From an uncultured Pseudomonadota bacterium (GTDB lineage Bacteria > Pseudomonadota > Gammaproteobacteria > Burkholderiales > SG8-39), in assembly GCA_903909415.1 (NCBI GenBank), contig CAIVVS010000126.1, positions 1-42,640 of the forward strand: a stretch of 42,640 nucleotides of DNA, read 5' to 3'. This document shows positions 38,611 through 42,640 of the stretch, piece after piece. Below the pieces are notes generated by a model. That model ran no database searches, was not told the origin of the DNA, and saw nothing but the letters and a program-made list of their open reading frames with translations. Position 1 is the stretch's first letter. The number at the start of each line of letters is the position of its first letter. The position numbers were made by a program, and so were the translations under genes.

Positions 38611-39770
38611 CGGCCCGGGGACGGCGTGGCCGACGGGGGCGCCGTCGATGCGGGCGCCGCTGCCATGCGCCTCGCGGTGATGCGCCGCTTGTCCGGCGCA
38701 TGCAGCACCAGCGTGCCGTCGGGCAGGATCTCGAAGCGTTGCACGTTCGCCAGGATGGTGAGGAAGTCGTTCTCCTGTCCCATCAGCGTGGGCATGCAGG
38801 CGCGCAGGCTGGTGGCGGTGCGCGACAGGCTGAGTCCCTCGCCGGTGAGCGCGTAGTCGCCGGTGAAGGCATTGCAGGTGGCCACGCCGGTCAGCCGGCC
38901 GTCCGGGTCGAAGCGCAGGCTGGCGCGCGAACGCGCCACCATGCCGTCGCCGCCCACGTCGGTCACGTTCCATTCGCCGCCTTGCAGCAGGCTCGCCGGA
39001 TCGCCGCCGCAGCCGCGCAGCGCGGAGGGCATGCCCGCTCCTTCGGCGTCCGCCGCGAGCGTGACGCTGATCGTGTCGGGATGCGGCATGCCGGTCATGG
39101 TGTCGTTGCAGAGCTGGGCGCGCGCCACCACCGTGATGCCTTCCGCGCCGGACGCCGTCCAGGTGCGGGTGCCGGCCTCGGTCCGCGGCGCGCCGACCTG
39201 CGCCTGCACGCGGTTCTGTCCATAGCCGGTGAGCAGGGTGAGGGCAGTGCCGACGATGTCCAGCCGCCAGCCGGGCTCGTTGCCCGTGGCGCGATAGCCG
39301 TTTGCGCCGCGGCTGCCGGAGACCGGCGCCATCAGCAGTTCGCCCAGTGCAATGCGCGGCTGCGTCAGTTCGACCGGGATCGGCTCGGTCGCGTACCAGC
39401 GCCGCTTGTCATGGATCACGGCCGCCTCGAACACATAGCGTGCACCGGGCGACAGCCGCGTGGTGCTGACCGGCAGCGCGAAGGCGACCGGCACCTGGCG
39501 CCGCTCCAGCGGAATGGACTGCTCCGCCACCAGGGCGGCGGCGCCGGCCTCGCGCAGCGTGAGCTGGAGCATGCTGTCCAGCGGCAAGGCCATGCGTGCC
39601 CGGTAGGTCACCGTGCCGGCCAGCACCAGGTTGCGCGCCACGCCGCCGGTCGCGGCGAGCGGCTCGGCGCGCGAGGCAAACGGGTTGCTCACCATGCAGC
39701 CGCCGAGCGCGCCTAGCGTCGCGAGCAGGGAAAAGGCCCGAAAAACACCTAAGTGTCTGATATTAAACAA
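38607..39770 (-). CDS. Three-part lipoprotein (YbaY-like, COG3650-like and META domains)
   Basis: A lipoprotein of about 387 residues with lipobox LGGC (Cys 25 from the chosen start). The first part, residues about 30-130, looks like the YbaY/YscW-type beta domain (VLAGTVTYRARMALPLDSML). The middle part, about 145-250, has NEPGWRLDIVG and resembles COG3650 proteins. The last part, about 255-365, is a META/HslJ-type domain (GEWNVTDVGGDG, CNAFTGDYALTGEGLSL). A Thr/Ser/Pro-rich tail ends it. No ATG fits; TTG at 39770 is preceded by GAGG at 9 bases, with TTG 39785 as an alternative. The function is unknown, perhaps envelope stress or heat-stable secreted-protein related. Confidence 0.75.
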   Translation of the reverse strand: MFNIRHLGVFRAFSLLATLGALGGCMVSNPFASRAEPLAATGGVARNLVLAGTVTYRARMALPLDSMLQLTLREAGAAALVAEQSIPLERRQVPVAFALPVSTTRLSPGARYVFEAAVIHDKRRWYATEPIPVELTQPRIALGELLMAPVSGSRGANGYRATGNEPGWRLDIVGTALTLLTGYGQNRVQAQVGAPRTEAGTRTWTASGAEGITVVARAQLCNDTMTGMPHPDTISVTLAADAEGAGMPSALRGCGGDPASLLQGGEWNVTDVGGDGMVARSRASLRFDPDGRLTGVATCNAFTGDYALTGEGLSLSRTATSLRACMPTLMGQENDFLTILANVQRFEILPDGTLVLHAPDKRRITARRMAAAPASTAPPSATPSPGR

Positions 39771-39840
39771 TAATATATGCCTCAAAGGAGCGCATCGCGC
39801 AGCAGCGCGAGCGGGACCAAGCCATCCAGGGGCCCGGACC

Positions 39841-41601
39841 TCACAGGCGGATCGCCGCGAGTTCTTCCGGCACGGCCTGCAGCCAGCGCGCCATCACATG
39901 GCCATCCGGGCGCACGAGGTAGAGGCTGCCGGGGACGGCGCCCAGCTTGGCGGCGGCGCGGCCTGCGTGGTCGTGCGCCACGGTGCCGGATGCCGCAGCC
40001 GCGGGCGCCGTGGAACGGATCGGGACCAACGCCACGGGTGCCTGCCTGGCGAAAGCCGCCACGGACTGCGCCAACTCCACCGGCGGCGTGGCGCTGTCGC
40101 CGAACCAGAACGCGGTGAACCGGGCGCCGAGCAGGTCAGTGAGGTGGCCCTCGCGCGCCGTACCGTCCTGCAGGATGCGCACCGGCGCCTCCGGCAGCAC
40201 CTGGCCCGGCGCGGGGCCGGTGGTGAATGCGGCGTTGCGCCCGGGATACAGGCTGAGCGGGGAGCCGAGCAGGGTGGCGGCGGCATGCTGGCGCGGGTTC
40301 ACCAGCGAGCCGAGCTGCGGCTTCTCGTCCGCGAGCGACAGCACCGCGTCGCGCAGCACGCGCTCGGCCTTGCTCGGCGGGGACATGAAGCGCGCGCCCT
40401 TGGAGCCGAAGCGCAGGTTGTCGCGCGCCGCCTGTACCCGCTCGGTCGAGTAGCTCTCCAGCAGCGCGGCATCGGCGCGGTCGCTCGCGACCAGCGCGAG
40501 CTTCCAGCCGAGGTTGTGCGCGTCCTCGACCGCCGAGTTCATGCCGCGCACGCCGAAGATCGGCACCAGGTGCGCGGCGTCGCCCGCGAACAGTACGCGT
40601 TCATGGCGGTAGGAGGGCAGGGTCATGGCGCTGGCGCGGTAGAGCGACATCCATACCGGCGACCAGTTGCCCTGGATGCCCAGCATGTCGAGCTGGCGCT
40701 GCACCCGCGCGAACACCGCCTTCTCGGTCATGGCCTCGGCCTCGTCGTCGTCCGGGCCCAACTGGTAGTCGAAGCGCAGCATGCCGTCGGGCTTCTTGTA
40801 CATCAGCATGGTGCCGCCCGGGTTGGACGGGGGATTGAACCAGCAGTGGCGACCCGGCTGCAGGCTGGACGTGTCGGCGCGGATGTCGATGATCACGTAG
40901 CGACCGGCATGGCGCTCGCCGTCCATGCGCAGGCCCAGCTCGCGGCGCAGCAGGCTGTTGCCGCCGTCGCAGGCCACCGCCCAGTCGGCGTTGATCGCGT
41001 AGTTGCCCGCCGGCGTTTCGATGCCCAGGCGCACGCCATTGGCGTCGGTGGCCACCGAGGCCACGCGCGATTGCCAGCGGATCTCGACGAGCGGCCTGCC
41101 GTCGCCGCCGGTGAGGCTGGCAGCGCGCTCGACCATGATCTGCTCGATGCGGTTCTGCAACTGGCTGACCGCGGGCGGATATTTCTGGTCCGCGTCATGC
41201 GGCACCGCCAGGCGCGCGATCTCGCGGTCGCGGAAGAAGGTCCATCCGGTGTACCAGGCGTGGCCCGTGTCCAGCACCGGCTGCACGATGCCCAGGCGCT
41301 CGAAGATCTCCAGCGTGCGCCGCGTGAAGGCGCCGGCGCGGCTGCCGCTGCATACCGTCTCGTCGGCCTCGATCACCACGCTCGCCACGCCGTGCAGCGC
41401 GAGGTCGATCGCCAGCGTCAGCCCGGTGGGGCCGCCGCCGACGACCACCACCTTGCGGCGCACCGTGTCTGCCCCGTCCTTCAGCACCGGGACGGTCGCT
41501 GCGTGGTGCTCGTAGGGAAAGTACTCGGCGAAGGTCTTCTCGTAGGAGACCGTGCGTGGCGGTGCGGGGACGTCGGGGGCAGTCGGGGCAGCGGTGCTCA
41601 T
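39841..41601 (-). CDS. FAD-dependent aromatic hydroxylase (PheA/TfdB/MhpA type)
   Basis: A 586-residue class A flavoprotein monooxygenase that uses NAD(P)H and O2 to hydroxylate a phenolic or aromatic-acid substrate. The dinucleotide fold VVVVGGGPTGLTLAIDLA has GGGPTG at 55-60. The second FAD/NAD motif DWAVACDGGNSLLRRELGL and the GD motif FAGDAAHLVPIFGVRGMNSA are present, followed by a thioredoxin-like C-terminal domain (SLYLVRPDGHVMARW). The start at 41601 is chosen at MSTAAPTAPDVPAPP; an extension upstream is open but has no coding character and overlaps the divergent gene. It is divergent from an alpha/beta hydrolase, so a small aromatic-degradation pair is suggested. The substrate is unknown. 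Confidence 0.9.
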   Translation of the reverse strand: MSTAAPTAPDVPAPPRTVSYEKTFAEYFPYEHHAATVPVLKDGADTVRRKVVVVGGGPTGLTLAIDLALHGVASVVIEADETVCSGSRAGAFTRRTLEIFERLGIVQPVLDTGHAWYTGWTFFRDREIARLAVPHDADQKYPPAVSQLQNRIEQIMVERAASLTGGDGRPLVEIRWQSRVASVATDANGVRLGIETPAGNYAINADWAVACDGGNSLLRRELGLRMDGERHAGRYVIIDIRADTSSLQPGRHCWFNPPSNPGGTMLMYKKPDGMLRFDYQLGPDDDEAEAMTEKAVFARVQRQLDMLGIQGNWSPVWMSLYRASAMTLPSYRHERVLFAGDAAHLVPIFGVRGMNSAVEDAHNLGWKLALVASDRADAALLESYSTERVQAARDNLRFGSKGARFMSPPSKAERVLRDAVLSLADEKPQLGSLVNPRQHAAATLLGSPLSLYPGRNAAFTTGPAPGQVLPEAPVRILQDGTAREGHLTDLLGARFTAFWFGDSATPPVELAQSVAAFARQAPVALVPIRSTAPAAAASGTVAHDHAGRAAAKLGAVPGSLYLVRPDGHVMARWLQAVPEELAAIRL

Positions 41602-41665
41602 GGGGTCCGGTACTGGTGTGCGTATGGGACAATTTAGCGCAATCGAACAGGGAAAGGGCGGGACC

Positions 41666-42640
41666 ATGGCGGGACGCGAACTGCTTGCGGTGACCATGCT
41701 GCCGGCGCCGGCCGGCGCGCTGGAGGTGCAATCCGGCGTGGCACGCGCCGCAGGCCTGCTCTGGTGCACGCGCCACCGCGCGACCGAAGGGCGCCTCGCC
41801 GATACCGCCTTCGTGTTCGTCCATCCCTCGTCCAACTTCATGGCGCACTACGCGCTGGCGAACATGGCCGAACTCGGCGTGGACGCGATCGGCATGACCA
41901 CGCGCTACATCGGCAACGAGTCCACGCTGATCCTCGAGAACTGCGTGCTGGACATCGGCGCGGTGGTGAAGCACCTGCGCGGCGAGGGCTACCGGCGCAT
42001 CCTGCTGGTGGGCAACTCCGGCGGCGGCGGGCTGGTCGCGCTGTACCAGGACCAGGCCGAGCACCCGACGATCACCGGGGCGCCGGCGGGCGGGCCGCCC
42101 GACCTGATGCGCGCCGGCCTGCTGCCGGCCGACGCGCTGGTGATGCTGATGGCGCACCCCGGGCGCAGCATGGTGCTGACCGAGAAGCTGGACCCGGCGG
42201 TGCTGGACGAGAACGACCCCTTCACCCGCGACCCGGCGCTGGACATGTACGACCCGGCCAACGGTCCGCCCTACAGTCCGGCGTTCCTGGCGCGCTTCCG
42301 CGCCGCGCAACTCGCGCGCAACGAGCGCATCACCGACTGGGCGATCGCGAAGCTCGCCGACCTGAAGCAGCGCACCGGCGGCCGCGTCAACGACCTGCCT
42401 TTCGTGGTGCACGGTACGCACGCCGACCCGCGCCAGGTGGACCTGACGCTGGAACCCTCGGACCGCAAGGCCGGTTCGCAATGGGGCGAGTCCTACGTGG
42501 CGAACCTGATCCCGGCGTCCATCGGCCACTACACCAGCCTGCGCTCCTGGCTGTCGCAGTGGAGCAACCGCCTGTCCAACGGCAACGGCTACGAGCGGCT
42601 CAAGGGCGTCAGCGTGCCGGTGCACGTGGTCTACGGCACC
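41666..42640 (+). CDS. Alpha/beta hydrolase-like protein (3' end outside window)
   Basis: The frame is open from ATG 41666 to the last base (325 codons), so the gene continues beyond the window. It shows an alpha/beta hydrolase pattern: strand FVFVHPSSNFMAHYALANMA, then nucleophile elbow LLVGNSGGGGLVALYQ with Ser at 118. A long lid follows (residues about 140-260), then another core strand (VSVPVHVVYG) at the end where the acidic residue would follow. The acid and His of the triad are not in the visible part. It is divergent from the FAD hydroxylase with 64 bases between. A ring-cleavage-product or ester/thioester hydrolase is possible. Confidence 0.8.
   Translation, partial: MAGRELLAVTMLPAPAGALEVQSGVARAAGLLWCTRHRATEGRLADTAFVFVHPSSNFMAHYALANMAELGVDAIGMTTRYIGNESTLILENCVLDIGAVVKHLRGEGYRRILLVGNSGGGGLVALYQDQAEHPTITGAPAGGPPDLMRAGLLPADALVMLMAHPGRSMVLTEKLDPAVLDENDPFTRDPALDMYDPANGPPYSPAFLARFRAAQLARNERITDWAIAKLADLKQRTGGRVNDLPFVVHGTHADPRQVDLTLEPSDRKAGSQWGESYVANLIPASIGHYTSLRSWLSQWSNRLSNGNGYERLKGVSVPVHVVYGT

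Noticed and set aside
41602..41841. In-frame upstream extension of the FAD hydroxylase
   Set aside because: Low-complexity translation overlapping the divergent hydrolase gene. The ATG at 41601 gives the normal N-terminus.

Overview
The window is a GC-rich (roughly two-thirds G+C by eye) piece of a betaproteobacterial chromosome, most likely order Burkholderiales. The clues are the housekeeping order hisS-yfgM-bamB-der-hfq-hflX-hflK-hflC-hisZ-purA, priB between rpsF and rpsR, two Bug/TctC-type periplasmic receptors, and a complete-looking aerobic benzoyl-CoA (box) gene set. I cannot assign a genus.

Region 1 (1-18400) is core genome. It holds the end of hisS, outer-membrane assembly factor bamB with its partner yfgM, the ribosome-assembly GTPase der, hfq with hflX/hflK/hflC, a two-helix DUF2065 protein, hisZ, purA and a small purine-type phosphoribosyltransferase. 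These are followed by tRNA-Leu(CAG) on the minus strand with its own terminator, rnr-rlmB, and the rpsF-priB-rpsR-rplI operon with a clear terminator before dnaB. One Bug receptor gene (13999-14985, minus) is inserted between rlmB and rpsF.

Region 2 (18446-29142, all minus strand) is accessory metabolism. Read in transcription order it is boxR-boxC-boxB, then a molybdenum hydroxylase large subunit with an enolase-superfamily enzyme, then a thiol dioxygenase, then an enoyl-CoA-hydratase-like protein coupled to SelO. Short tandem repeats lie directly at the 3' ends of boxB and of the dioxygenase gene. The hydroxylase start codon lies inside an 11-bp hairpin.

Region 3 (29165-38610, plus strand) is divergent from boxR. 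It encodes a flavodoxin-like protein, a benzoate-CoA ligase, a cytoplasmic NMT1/dihydroxyphthalate-decarboxylase-like protein, a second Bug receptor, a small YdhR-like protein and a five-gene branched-chain-amino-acid-type ABC importer (receptor, two permeases, two ATPases). The logic is uptake of an aromatic acid, CoA activation by the ligase, epoxidation by BoxB and ring cleavage by BoxC. The repressor BoxR would sense benzoyl-CoA at a compact divergent promoter in which each -10 box is embedded in a TGCA-N6-TGC(A/G) site. The BoxB reductase (boxA) and the semialdehyde dehydrogenase are not in the window; the flavodoxin sits where an electron-transfer partner might be expected.

Region 4 (38607-42640) holds a three-part lipoprotein (minus), a large FAD-dependent aromatic-type hydroxylase (minus) and, divergent from it, an alpha/beta hydrolase that runs off the end of the window.
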